From: Azospirillum sp. B510
GTDB taxonomy: Bacteria; Pseudomonadota; Alphaproteobacteria; Azospirillales; Azospirillaceae
Direction: 5' to 3'
DNA: 64,000 nucleotides
NCBI RefSeq assembly: GCF_000010725.1
Contig: NC_013855.1
Location: 310,001-374,000, forward strand
The position numbers and the translations under genes were made by a program. Each line of letters starts with the position of its first letter. Within the stretch, counting starts at the first letter, position 1. This document shows, piece after piece, positions 44,866 through 52,654 of this stretch. The notes under the pieces are model-generated. The model did not search any database. It saw only the letters and a list, made by a program, of their open reading frames with translations, and was not told the origin of the DNA.

Positions 44866-45102
44866 TCAGGCGACGTGCAATTCGTGGAACTGGAGGTGCT
44901 TGGGCCGCCGTCCGCGACGCTTGGGGGCCGCGAAGTTGGCGAGCGCCCCGTTTTCCCCGCGCAACTCGGCATGCAGTTCCTGCAGGCAGCGTTGCAGCAG
45001 TTCCTTTTCCCGCTGATCCTCGCGGTCGGTGATTTCCAGGCAGCTCAGCTTGATCTCGACGAGGTCGATCAGCGTTTCGGCGCAACGGCGTGACAGGGTC
45101 AT
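44866..45102 (-). CDS. Small conserved helical protein
   Basis: 78 aa from ATG 45102 (GGAGGA upstream): MTLSRRCAETLIDLVEIKLS, then CLEITDREDQREKELLQRCL and QELHAELRGE. It is strongly helical, and the opening MTLSRRCAETLIDLVEIKLSC looks like a family signature in related bacteria. The C-terminal part (APKRRGRRPKHLQFHELHVA) is basic and has an AT-hook-like core (KRRGRRPK). No function is assigned. Confidence 0.6.
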   Translation of the reverse strand: MTLSRRCAETLIDLVEIKLSCLEITDREDQREKELLQRCLQELHAELRGENGALANFAAPKRRGRRPKHLQFHELHVA

Positions 45103-45317
45103 GGCATCCTCCACGGCGACGGGTGCGGTGGCGTCACTGCCCGGCGGAACTGTCTCTTCGGGACCAATCCCACACGACCAAGTTGTGCGTCACCAAGAAT
45201 TTTTGTTGCTCATGGTGGTACCATAATCCTTCTTCATTAAAAAGTACCTAAAATTTTACACAGATTTGTCCTTCCCCTGCGATTTTTGGGAAAAGCGGAT
45301 TCATGGTTCCGAAAGCG

Positions 45318-45346
45318 TTGACAAGGCAACGGCCGACCGCTAGAAC
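45318..45346 (+). promoter_or_regulatory. Promoter of tRNA-Ser
   Basis: TTGACA at 45318-45323, a 17-base spacer and TAGAAC at 45341-45346, about 40 bp before the tRNA. The best sigma-70 match in the window. The rest of 45103-45317 is AT-richer and shows no other recognised element. Confidence 0.75.
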
Positions 45347-45388
45347 GCTCCCCACGCCAGCGACGCCCAACGGGACGCCGCACTGGCT

Positions 45389-45481
45389 GGAGGGGTGGCC
45401 GAGTGGCTGAAGGCAACGGTTTGCTAAACCGTCATAGGGTTTAAAGCCCTATCGTGGGTTCGAATCCCATCCCCTCCGCCA
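45389..45481 (+). tRNA. tRNA-Ser (anticodon GCT)
   Basis: 93 nt including an encoded CCA. The acceptor pairs GGAGGGG with CCCCTCC. The anticodon loop TTGCTAA (45421-45427) lies between ACGGT and ACCGT; the anticodon GCT is at 45423-45425 and reads AGC/AGU serine codons. The long variable arm (ATAGGGTTTAAAGCCCTAT) is typical of class II tRNAs, and the T arm has GGGTTCGAATCCC. Confidence 0.97.
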
Positions 45482-45702
45482 CCGCAAGGTTTTCAAAAAA
45501 TTCGATGCATCGGGCGGTGCATTTGGTTTTCTGGAGCGCAAACTCCTTGGGAACCTTTACCCTTGTGTCGATTTTGGTGCCGCCCTGTTTGGCACCTTCC
45601 CCAGAGAAATCTCCGCCGTTTTAATGTTGCCGTGACTTGGCAACCTGGACAGCGCTGAGCTGTTCCAGCCGAATTTCTCGCGGGCCTGACCCATCCGCCC
45701 CT
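45482..45702. other. AT-richer stretch downstream of tRNA-Ser
   Basis: About 52 percent GC against about 67-70 in flanking genes, and no convincing gene. Short minus-strand frames here are extensions of reading frames overlapping the kinase gene. The position directly behind a tRNA 3' end fits the scar of an integrated element, but no second copy of the tRNA end or integrase was found in the window. Confidence 0.4.
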
Positions 45703-47106
45703 TCATTCCGCCGCCGGCAGCCGCACCACCGCGCGTAGCCCCCCCAGCGGCGAGGCGTCCAGCCGGATGTCGCCACCATAGAGCCGCGCCACATCCCGCA
45801 CCACCGCAAGGCCAAGACCGCTTCCCGGCGTTCCCTCGTCCAGCCGCACACCCGGTTCCAGCACCGCCTCGCGGCAATCGGCGGGCAGGCCGGGGCCGTC
45901 ATCGTCCAGCGTGACGGTCAGCATGCCGTCGGCCTCGGCCCGGCAGGTCACATCGACCCGGCCGCGCGCCCATTTGCAGGCATTGTCCAGCAGGTTGCCC
46001 AGCATCTCGTCCAGATCCTCGCGCTCGCCGGCGAAGCGCAGGCCGGCGGCGGCATCGACGCGGATGTCCGGCGCCGCCGATCCCGACAATTTGCCCATCA
46101 CCCGCGCCAGGGCCGACACACAGTCAAGAACCGGCGTGCTGATGCCCGGAACGCCACGGGCCGCCGCCGCGCGCGCGCGGGCCATGTGATGATCGACATG
46201 CCGGCGCATCAGCTCCACCTGCCGCGCCATCAGCGTTCCCACCGCGCGCGCGTTGCCCTCGTCCAGTGCCGCGGCCTCGTTCGCCAGCACGGCGAGGTTG
46301 GTCTTCAGCGCGTGGGCCAGATTGCCGGCCTGGAGCCGCCCGCGTCCGACCACCTCCTCGGCATGGGCCAGCAGGGCGTTCAGATCCTCGACCAGCGGCC
46401 GGATCTCCGTCGGCATCGCAACGTCGAAACGCTTCCTCCGTCCGGCCCGCACCTCGGTCAGCGCGCCATGCAGGCGTGACAGCGGCTTCAGGCCGATCTG
46501 CACCTGGATCAGCGCCGCGACGATCAGGGCGGCGGCCAGAATGGCGAGCGACAGGGCCAGCGTGGCGTTGAAGGAGCGGGTCACGGCGGCAAGCTCGGCC
46601 CGGTCGGCGGCGACGGCGATGCGGACCGGTTCCGCCCGTTCCGGCAGCAGGATGAAGCGCTCCAGCACGGTCAGGCTCTGGTTCGCCGGCCCGGCGGTAT
46701 CGTGCCGGTGCAGCCCGCCATCCTCCACCCGGTCGGCCGGCAGATCGAGGATGCTGTCCCACAGCGAGCGCGAGCGCAGCGGTCCGGCTCCGCTTTCCCC
46801 CACCTGCCAGTACAGGCCCGACAACGGCCGGCGGAATCGCGGGTCGCTCAGCGGCTGGCGCAGCGCCGGCTTGCCGTCGGCGCCGATCTCCAGCACCGCC
46901 GCCAACTGCTCCAGATGGGTGGCCAGTTCGGCTTCGAAACGCTGGCGGACATGGGTCTGGAACAGGTCGGCGATGATCCAGCCGGCCAGCAGCAGCGCCA
47001 ATGCCACCCAAACGGCCGCACCGGCCAGGAGTCGGAAGCGCAGCGACTCCGTCCATCCCATTCCCCCGTGGCCCATCCCCCCGTGGTCCATCCCCCCGTG
47101 GTCCAT
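45703..47106 (-). CDS. Two-component sensor histidine kinase with His/Met-rich N-terminus
   Basis: 467 aa. Two membrane segments (about 24-46 and 182-202) enclose a periplasmic sensor domain (about 47-180). The phosphoacceptor is His265 in GNLAHALKTNLAVLANEAAA, which places it in the PhoQ-like group, with an HATPase (LGNLLDNACKWARG, DDGPGLP, GSGLGLAVVRDVA). The protein begins MDHGGMDHGGMGHGGMGW, a metal-binding-like repeat encoded by a 15-bp tandem repeat. Any of four ATGs in the repeat could be the start. It follows its response regulator by 14 bp. Likely signal: metal or redox, inferred from context. Confidence 0.9.
   Translation of the reverse strand: MDHGGMDHGGMGHGGMGWTESLRFRLLAGAAVWVALALLLAGWIIADLFQTHVRQRFEAELATHLEQLAAVLEIGADGKPALRQPLSDPRFRRPLSGLYWQVGESGAGPLRSRSLWDSILDLPADRVEDGGLHRHDTAGPANQSLTVLERFILLPERAEPVRIAVAADRAELAAVTRSFNATLALSLAILAAALIVAALIQVQIGLKPLSRLHGALTEVRAGRRKRFDVAMPTEIRPLVEDLNALLAHAEEVVGRGRLQAGNLAHALKTNLAVLANEAAALDEGNARAVGTLMARQVELMRRHVDHHMARARAAAARGVPGISTPVLDCVSALARVMGKLSGSAAPDIRVDAAAGLRFAGEREDLDEMLGNLLDNACKWARGRVDVTCRAEADGMLTVTLDDDGPGLPADCREAVLEPGVRLDEGTPGSGLGLAVVRDVARLYGGDIRLDASPLGGLRAVVRLPAAE
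47060..47106 (-). repeat. 15-bp tandem repeat at the kinase start
   Basis: About three units of ATGGACCACGGGGGG, each providing an in-frame ATG preceded by CACGGGGGG, at the 5' end of the kinase gene. Copy-number change would alter the number of MDHGG units without a frameshift. Confidence 0.75.
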
Positions 47107-47120
47107 CGTCCGCCCCGCTC

Positions 47121-47780
47121 CTACGGCTCGTCGGCGCGGTAGCCCAGCCCGCGTACCGTCTTGATGACGTCCACCCCCAGCTTGCGGCGCAGGCGACCGA
47201 CGAAGACCTCGATGGTGTTGGAATCGCGGTCGAAATCCTGGGCATAGACATGCTCGGTCAGCTCGGTGCGCGACACCACCTGCCCCTTGCGGTGCATCAG
47301 ATAGGACAGGACCCGGTATTCGAAGGCGGTCAGTTCGATGGGCTCGCCATCCACCGTGACCCGCCCGGTCCTGGTGTCGAGCACCACCCCGCCGCAGGTG
47401 ATCTCGGCGCTGGCATGGCCCTTGGCGCGGCGGATCAGGGCGCGCACGCGGGCCAGCAGCTCCTCCATGCTGAAGGGCTTGGCGAGATAGTCGTCGGCCC
47501 CGGCGTCGATGCCCTGGACCTTCTCGGTCCAGGCGCCGCGCGCGGTCAGGATCAGCACCGGAACGGAGATGCCCGCCCGCCGCCAGCCGCGCAGGACCGT
47601 CAGCCCGTCGATCTTCGGCAGCCCGAGATCGAGAATCACCGCGTCATAGGGCTCGGTCTCGCCGAGGAAGCGTCCCTCCTCGCCGTCGGCGGCGCCGTCC
47701 ACGGCGTAGCCCTCGCGGGCCAGCCGCTGTGTCAGCTGCCGGGCCAGCTCCGGCGTGTCCTCGACGACCAGCACGCGCAT
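47121..47780 (-). CDS. OmpR/PhoP-family response regulator
   Basis: 219 aa from ATG 47780. Receiver domain with phosphorylation site Asp51 (VILDLGLPKIDG), the conserved Lys in DYLAKPFSMEELLAR, and a C-terminal winged helix (ELTAFEYRVLSYLMHRKGQV, FVGRLRRKLGVDVIKTVRGL). It is the partner of the downstream kinase. The predicted targets are the tandem direct repeats at 48228-48294 in the divergent intergenic region. Confidence 0.94.
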   Translation of the reverse strand: MRVLVVEDTPELARQLTQRLAREGYAVDGAADGEEGRFLGETEPYDAVILDLGLPKIDGLTVLRGWRRAGISVPVLILTARGAWTEKVQGIDAGADDYLAKPFSMEELLARVRALIRRAKGHASAEITCGGVVLDTRTGRVTVDGEPIELTAFEYRVLSYLMHRKGQVVSRTELTEHVYAQDFDRDSNTIEVFVGRLRRKLGVDVIKTVRGLGYRADEP

Positions 47781-47784
47781 GGCG

Positions 47785-48159
47785 TCACCTCTCCCCGTCT
47801 TCCTGGCCGCCCTCTTGACCAGCATGTCGCCCCCCGTCACGCTTCCGGTGGCGGTCCCGGATCCGCAGCAGTTCGCCGGTGGCGGCGTCATAGTCCAGCT
47901 TCATGATGCGGCCGTCGGCGGTGATCAGCTTCAGTTCGTAATGGAAGCCGCCATCCTCCTCCTCGCCTTCCAGATCGACGTCGAGCACCTTGCCGCCGAA
48001 GCGCTGCCTGGCGCTTTCGACGATCCGTTCCAACGGCAGGATGCGCCCCTCCCGCAGCGCGGCGCGGGCGCGTTCGTGATCGTCGTCGGCGCGGGCGGCC
48101 GGTCCCGCTGTGGCCAGCAGGACAGGCAGAAGCAGCAAGGCGGGACCGATCCTCATCAT
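47785..48159 (-). CDS. Periplasmic PepSY-domain protein
   Basis: 124 aa from ATG 48159 (or 48156; GAGGTCG upstream). Signal peptide RIGPALLLLPVLLATAGPAA then ARA. The PepSY domain (about 50-105) has ILPLERIVESARQRFGGKVL and ELKLITADGRIMKLDYDAAT. The C-terminal tail is His/Arg/Gly-rich (RHRKRDGGRHAGQEGGQEDG). PepSY proteins near two-component systems often modulate the sensor. First gene of the minus operon, four bases before the regulator. Confidence 0.88.
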   Translation of the reverse strand: MMRIGPALLLLPVLLATAGPAARADDDHERARAALREGRILPLERIVESARQRFGGKVLDVDLEGEEEDGGFHYELKLITADGRIMKLDYDAATGELLRIRDRHRKRDGGRHAGQEGGQEDGER

Positions 48160-48227
48160 CGACCTCTGATCCTGGACAACATCACGCAAGGGTGACGCGC
48201 GATCGGACCAGCATATCGTCGCATCCC

Positions 48228-48294
48228 TGAACCGCCGCTGAATGCGGATGCTCCGGTTTCCGCGCCTGAACGGTGGATGAACGGGCCGTTCAGG
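48228..48294. promoter_or_regulatory. OmpR-type direct repeats in the divergent SHP promoter region
   Basis: TGAACCG at 48228 and TGAATGC at 48239 are 11 bp apart; TGAACGG occurs at 48267 and again at 48278, also 11 bp apart. An inverted CCGTTCAGG lies at 48286-48294. Pairs of direct half-sites with 11-bp spacing are the usual operators of PhoB/OmpR regulators. The region is shared by the PepSY and OB-fold operons. Confidence 0.65.
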
Positions 48295-48369
48295 CCCGGC
48301 TCAGGCGGGTTGAGCCAGGGTGTGGTCCATCGGGCGCCACGGCGCTCCCCCCGCACCACAGGTGATGCC

Positions 48370-48804
48370 ATGCTGAAAGCCGTTTCCCACGCCACTCTCC
48401 TTACCGTCGCCCTGACCGCTCCCCTGACCATAGCCGGCACCGCCTGGGCCGGCGACCATCACCGTGGTGCCGCCATTCAACCGGCCGGCCCGCAGCCCAT
48501 CGCCGAGGTGATGAAGGCCGGCGGCGGCACCGTGACCGGCACCATCGAGAAAATGGCGGCGAACTGGTTCGTGCTCAACGATGGGACCGATCGCATCGAC
48601 GTCGCCAGCCGTGGCTTCCTGCCCGACGGCATCCAGTCCGGCGATCGCATCACCGTCGTCGGCGGGGTGCGCCAGGGCGCGATCCAGGCCGGGCAGATCA
48701 TCCGCCAGGACGGCACCGCCTTCGGCCGGGACGCCACGGGGACCGGCGAAGGCCATCGCCACGGCCACGACAAGGGCGGTGATGGCGACCGCGACGATGA
48801 TTGA
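48370..48804 (+). CDS. Periplasmic OB-fold-like protein with His/Asp-rich tail
   Basis: 144 aa with a signal peptide (MLKAVSHATLLTVALTAPLT, then IAGTAWA). The body, VTGTIEKMAANWFVLNDGTD then GFLPDGIQSGDRITVVGGVR, fits the small OB-fold proteins of the YgiW/NirD type. The C-terminus is GEGHRHGHDKGGDGDRDDD, likely to bind metal. AGGTGA precedes ATG 48370. It is the first gene of the cytochrome operon facing the PepSY/two-component operon. Confidence 0.72.
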   Translation: MLKAVSHATLLTVALTAPLTIAGTAWAGDHHRGAAIQPAGPQPIAEVMKAGGGTVTGTIEKMAANWFVLNDGTDRIDVASRGFLPDGIQSGDRITVVGGVRQGAIQAGQIIRQDGTAFGRDATGTGEGHRHGHDKGGDGDRDDD

Positions 48805-48817
48805 ACGGAGCCGCGCC

Positions 48818-48955
48818 ATGCTGAAGAGAATGATCTTCCACACCCTGCTGATGGCCGCGGCCGTCGGCGCGCTCGCCGCCGCCTATCAGGCCAGGGCCGA
48901 CGGTGCCGCGGGCGTCGCCGCCCCGCTGACCGGCGTCCTCACCCGCCGCGGCTGA
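48818..48955 (+). CDS. Small exported or membrane peptide (45 aa)
   Basis: MLKRMIFHTLLMAAAVGALA opens a hydrophobic helix, then AAYQARADGAAGVAAPLTGV and LTRRG. A signal-anchor followed by a short tail. GGAG lies upstream of ATG 48818, and the gene sits between the OB-fold and cytochrome b genes of one operon, which supports its being real. Function unknown; possibly an accessory subunit of the cytochrome complex. Confidence 0.6.
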   Translation: MLKRMIFHTLLMAAAVGALAAAYQARADGAAGVAAPLTGVLTRRG

Positions 48956-48965
48956 GGAGCCCGCC

Positions 48966-49514
48966 ATGACCACCCGCAAACCAAGCGCCGTCGAGATGGC
49001 CACCCTGCTGGGCTTTCATGCCGTCCTGTCGGGCGCCTTCATCGTCGCCTATCTGACCGGCGACGAGGACACTTACGGCATGCATGTCTTTTCCGGCTAT
49101 GCCGTGCTTGCCGCCATCGTCCTGCGGGGGGCGGCCGGCTTGCCGGCCCCGGCGGGAAGCCCGTTGCGCCTGCCCCGGCCCTCCGTCGCGGCGCTGGCGG
49201 CCTGGGGCGGGCGGCTGTTCGCCGGCGATCCGCAGGCCCGGACCGGTCGCAGCCCGCTGACCGCCTGGATGGCGGCCGCCCTGCTGGCCGGTGTCGGGCT
49301 GGCGGCGGGAACCGGGGCCGTCGCCGACGTCCTCATTCCGGTCGAGCATCTGCACAAGGAACTCGGCGAAGCCTCCCTCTTCCTCATCCTGGCGCACATC
49401 GTCCTGGTCTTCGCGCTGCATGGCCTGAAGCGGTTGCCGCTAGGTTTCGCCTCGCGCTGGACGGCGTGGCGCTCGGCTTTCTCCAATCGGCCTTCCAATC
49501 GGATGATCCCATGA
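48966..49514 (+). CDS. Cytochrome b (b561-like) membrane subunit
   Basis: 182 aa with four membrane spans. Histidines in FHAVLSGAFIVAYL (His18), GMHVFSGYAVLAAIV (His40) and VEHLHKELGEASLFLILAHI (His128, His130, His144) can bind two hemes b. It would pass quinol electrons to the periplasmic c-type cytochromes encoded next. It overlaps the SHP gene by four bases (ATGA), so translation is coupled. Confidence 0.85.
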   Translation: MTTRKPSAVEMATLLGFHAVLSGAFIVAYLTGDEDTYGMHVFSGYAVLAAIVLRGAAGLPAPAGSPLRLPRPSVAALAAWGGRLFAGDPQARTGRSPLTAWMAAALLAGVGLAAGTGAVADVLIPVEHLHKELGEASLFLILAHIVLVFALHGLKRLPLGFASRWTAWRSAFSNRPSNRMIP

Positions 49515-49933
49515 AACAGAGCCTGCTGATCGCCACCATGGCGCTGCTGGGCGGCGGCGTGGCGCTGGCCGCCACCGGCGACGCCGAGCGTGCCCGCCTC
49601 CTCGACGGCTATGCCGCCCAGGCGAAAGCCCCGGACTTCACCGGCTTCTCGGCGGAGCGCGGACAGGCGCTCTATCTCGGGCCGCATGGCGGCGGCAAGG
49701 TGGCCGAAACCCCCGCCTGCGCCAGTTGCCACACCCGCAACCCGGCCGACCCCGGCCGCCACCACAAGACCGGGCGCGAGATCCCGCCGATGGCGGTCTC
49801 CGCCAATCCCAAGCGTTTCACCGATCCCGCCGAGGTCGAAAAGCGGTTCGAGCGCGATTGCGTCAACGTCCTCGGCCGTGCCTGCACCGCGCGGGAGAAG
49901 GGCGACTTCATCACCTTCCTGTCGAGCCGATAG
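49511..49933 (+). CDS. shp: Sphaeroides heme protein (SHP, DUF1924), mono-heme c-type cytochrome
   Basis: 140 aa, exported (MKQSLLIATMALLGGGVALA). One heme-binding motif, C70-A-S-C73-H74, with GQALYLGPHGGGKVAETPAC before it and HHKTGREIPPMAVSANPKRF after it, all typical of the DUF1924/SHP family. SHP is a high-spin cytochrome that binds oxygen or nitric oxide at an open coordination site. It is encoded between cytochrome b and the diheme cytochrome, the standard SHP locus order. Confidence 0.9.
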   Translation: MKQSLLIATMALLGGGVALAATGDAERARLLDGYAAQAKAPDFTGFSAERGQALYLGPHGGGKVAETPACASCHTRNPADPGRHHKTGREIPPMAVSANPKRFTDPAEVEKRFERDCVNVLGRACTAREKGDFITFLSSR

Positions 49934-49943
49934 AGAGACGTCG

Positions 49944-50384
49944 ATGTTCTCCAAATCCAGAGCTCATGCGTTCGCCGGAATCGCCGTCCTGGCCACGCTG
50001 TCGGGTGCAGCGTTGGCCAGCGAGTTCGAGCGGGTGCCGCCGGTAACCCATGCCGCCACCGCGAAGGAATGCGGCGAATGCCATATGGTCTTCCAGCCCG
50101 GCCTGCTGCCGGCGGCGTCCTGGGGCCGAATCATGGATGGCTTGCGGGATCATTTTGGCGAGAATGCCGGCCTGCCGGCCGACACGGCGTCGGCCATCCG
50201 CAGCTATCTGACGCGGAATGCCGGGCGTGGCGATGCCGGCCTGATCCGCATCACCGAGCAGCGCTGGTGGCTGCGCAAGCATGACTTCGCCCCGTCGATC
50301 TGGAGCCGCGAGGCTGTCGGCGCCAAGAGCGACTGCGAGGCCTGCCACCGCACCGCGGCGCAAGGGCTTTACGAGGATGACTGA
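49944..50384 (+). CDS. dhc: Diheme cytochrome c (DHC), electron donor to SHP
   Basis: 146 aa with a signal peptide (MFSKSRAHAFAGIAVLATLS). Two heme motifs: CGECH at 43-47 and CEACH at 131-135. Its place after SHP and the length match DHC, which transfers electrons from membrane cytochrome b to SHP. It ends six bases before the convergent flagellar operon. Last gene of the operon. Confidence 0.9.
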   Translation: MFSKSRAHAFAGIAVLATLSGAALASEFERVPPVTHAATAKECGECHMVFQPGLLPAASWGRIMDGLRDHFGENAGLPADTASAIRSYLTRNAGRGDAGLIRITEQRWWLRKHDFAPSIWSREAVGAKSDCEACHRTAAQGLYEDD

Positions 50385-50390
50385 CCCGTT

Positions 50391-50744
50391 TCACAGCGGA
50401 CGCAGCCGCCCCATCAGTTTGGGATTGTCCCAGCTTGGCTGCCGGTCCTCGATCACCACGCGGTGGGGCAGGGGGGCGTCGCTCTCCACCGCCACTTCGA
50501 CCCAGCGGGGCACCAGTTCGTTGTTGAGGTCGTCGAGGATGGCGACCGCCAGCGCCTCAAGCCCGTCGGCGAAGCCGGCGAATTCCGCCAGATAGGCCAC
50601 GAAGCCGCCGGGCTCGGGCACCAGCAGGTCGGGCACCAGCAGCACGGTCAGCCGCACCTCCGGCAGCGGTTCACCGCGCAGCTCCACCAGGAAATCATGG
50701 CGGGCGTCGGGCGAGGCGCGGGTGGACAGCCGCTCCCGCCTCAT
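50391..50744 (-). CDS. QueF-like T-fold protein lacking the catalytic cysteine
   Basis: 117 aa. The order of blocks resembles QueF nitrile oxidoreductase: RHDFLVELRGEPLPEVRLTV, LLVPDLLVPEPGGFVAYLAE, then LNNELVPRWVEVAVE. QueF's catalytic Cys and surrounding CPxTGQPD are absent, as is the C-terminal RGGIxID motif; instead it ends PHRVVIEDRQPSWDNPKLMG. The match is by eye and moderate, so another T-fold or unrelated origin is possible. Its start overlaps the stop of the FliK-like gene (ATGA), so it is the last gene of the flagellar operon and translationally coupled. Confidence 0.5.
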   Translation of the reverse strand: MRRERLSTRASPDARHDFLVELRGEPLPEVRLTVLLVPDLLVPEPGGFVAYLAEFAGFADGLEALAVAILDDLNNELVPRWVEVAVESDAPLPHRVVIEDRQPSWDNPKLMGRLRPL

Positions 50745-52645
50745 GCCGACACCCCCAGCCCGGCCTGCCCGGCGCGGGTCAGCTTCACCCAGCTCCGCGC
50801 GCCCGATTGGAAGGACAGGCCGCCGGTGTAGCCGACGGCGCGGACGCTGTCGGCGAAGACCTGGATCAGCTCCACCCGCAGATCCGGCGGCAAGGCGGCG
50901 TGGCTGCGCAGGATCAGGTCGAAATGATTGGGCCGCACCAGCCCGTCCAGCTGCATCGGGCCGAAGCGGCTGAGGTCGAGGTCGATGACGAAGCGGCTGC
51001 CCGGTTTGGACCGCTCCTTGCCGCCATCCTCATCGTCCTTCAGCGGGTGGACATGCAGCTTGATCGGCTTCGGCCCGTTGGTGTCCATCAACGGGATGGT
51101 GTAGCTGCGCCAGTCGCCGGGCAGCGGCTCCGCCGCCTCGCGCCGCAGGCCGTCGAAATCCTTCTCCAGCCGCTCCAGCAGGTCGCGCCGCCCGGCCTTG
51201 TCCAGGGCGGAGGTGGCGTCGTCGCCCAGCCAGCCCTGGGCGTCACCGCCGCGCATCGCCGCGATGAAGAAACCCAGCGCCGCCGTCAGCTTGCGGTTCG
51301 GTTGCGGCATCGTCGCCAGCATCGATCTGGCGAGCGCCGGATCGGCCGCCGCCAGCGTCGCCATCAGCTGGCGCATCGCCGGCCAGTCACGCCCGTCCAG
51401 CGGTCCCGGCGGACCGGGCAGGGCGGGGGCCGCCGCCTGGGTGGCACGGGCGAGGTCGGTCAGCGCCGCCGTCACCGTCGCCCCCTGCGGCAGGCTGGCC
51501 GGCACGGTCAGCGCCAGCATGCCCTGCTTCGTCGCCAGGATCGGCTGGCCCTGCGGCGTGCTGCCGGCCACCGTCCCGCGCAGGACGGGGGTGTCGGGCG
51601 GCAGGTCATCCGGCTGGGCTGTCGCCTGTCCGCCGGGTTGCTGGCCGGACTGGCTCCCGGCCTGCCCATTCCGCCCGCCGGCCTCCGGATCGCCGGGAGG
51701 GCGTGGCTGTTGCGGCGGCGGGGTGACGGTCAGGATTTTCAGCGCCACTGTGGCGCCGCGCGGCAGCTCCGGTGGTTCGGCGGGGTCGACGCCGCCGGCG
51801 GACGGGCCCGCGGAGGGTTGGTTTGAAGGGGGCGGGCCAGGAGAGACGGGGCTTTCGGCGCCGGGATGGGCGGCGTCGCCGCCCAGTTCGACCGGCGTGC
51901 CGAAGGTGGCGCTGCCGCCGGCCATGGCCGGGGAGGACGGCGGAGCCGCGGAGGCCGGCGCCCCCGGAGGGGGTTGGGCCGATGCTCCGCCAGTCGGAGC
52001 GTCCGGTTTGGCGGGGGCCGTTCCCTCAGGCGCGTTTCCAGTCGGCACGGTGACGGCCGGCGTTGCGGATGTATCCTGCGGTGGTGGTCCGGCCATCGGC
52101 AGCGGCTTGGCGCCCGACGATCCGCTGGCCAGCACCAGCGCCGGCACGACGGTGCCCGGCAGCAGCGGCGGCAGGTTTGGGATGACCGTCGCCGGACCGG
52201 GGGTAGGCAGCAGCACGGCCGGCGCGGCACCGCTCCCCGCAGCCGGGCTTGGACCGGGGGCCGTCGCGCCGGTGGCGGGCGTCGCCGGGCCTGTCAGCGA
52301 TTGCAGCAGGATCAGCGCCGTCGGCTTGCCCGTGGTTGGCGTTCCCGTGGGGGTTGCCGCCGGGGAGGAGGAGCTCGGCGTCAACTGCACGGTGACCGGC
52401 CTGTCCGGCGGCAGATCGGCCGCGCTGTCCAGCAGCAGTTCGCCCGCCGCCGTGCGCACGCGGGTCAGCCCCTCCGGCGTCTGGCCGGCGACGGTGCCGG
52501 TCAGCACCACCGGGCGGGTCACCTCCGGCAGTCGCTCGGGAAGCTGGACGACCGTGGCCTCCGCCGTGACGGGGGCGGGCGCGGCGGGCGTCGCCGCGGC
52601 GGTGGCGGCAACCGGCGTGACCGACGGTGGGATCGCCCCGCCCAT
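50741..52645 (-). CDS. fliK: FliK-like flagellar hook-length control protein
   Basis: 634 aa. A long Ala/Pro/Ser/Thr-rich, low-complexity N-terminal part (to about residue 400) precedes a folded C-terminal domain (GPMQLDGLVRPNHFDLILRS, then HAALPPDLRVELIQVFADSV). That layout, a disordered ruler and a C-terminal hook-type domain, is that of FliK, which measures the flagellar hook and switches export specificity. Sequence similarity to FliK is limited to this layout and locus. It follows flhG by 9 bp. Confidence 0.65.
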   Translation of the reverse strand: MGGAIPPSVTPVAATAAATPAAPAPVTAEATVVQLPERLPEVTRPVVLTGTVAGQTPEGLTRVRTAAGELLLDSAADLPPDRPVTVQLTPSSSSPAATPTGTPTTGKPTALILLQSLTGPATPATGATAPGPSPAAGSGAAPAVLLPTPGPATVIPNLPPLLPGTVVPALVLASGSSGAKPLPMAGPPPQDTSATPAVTVPTGNAPEGTAPAKPDAPTGGASAQPPPGAPASAAPPSSPAMAGGSATFGTPVELGGDAAHPGAESPVSPGPPPSNQPSAGPSAGGVDPAEPPELPRGATVALKILTVTPPPQQPRPPGDPEAGGRNGQAGSQSGQQPGGQATAQPDDLPPDTPVLRGTVAGSTPQGQPILATKQGMLALTVPASLPQGATVTAALTDLARATQAAAPALPGPPGPLDGRDWPAMRQLMATLAAADPALARSMLATMPQPNRKLTAALGFFIAAMRGGDAQGWLGDDATSALDKAGRRDLLERLEKDFDGLRREAAEPLPGDWRSYTIPLMDTNGPKPIKLHVHPLKDDEDGGKERSKPGSRFVIDLDLSRFGPMQLDGLVRPNHFDLILRSHAALPPDLRVELIQVFADSVRAVGYTGGLSFQSGARSWVKLTRAGQAGLGVSA

Positions 52646-52654
52646 GGCCGCCCG

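Noticed and set aside
45557..45902. Short minus-strand frames after the sensor kinase that might be an integrase remnant
   Set aside because: I could not find tyrosine-recombinase residues (R-H-R-Y pattern); the frames are continuations of reading frames over the kinase gene.
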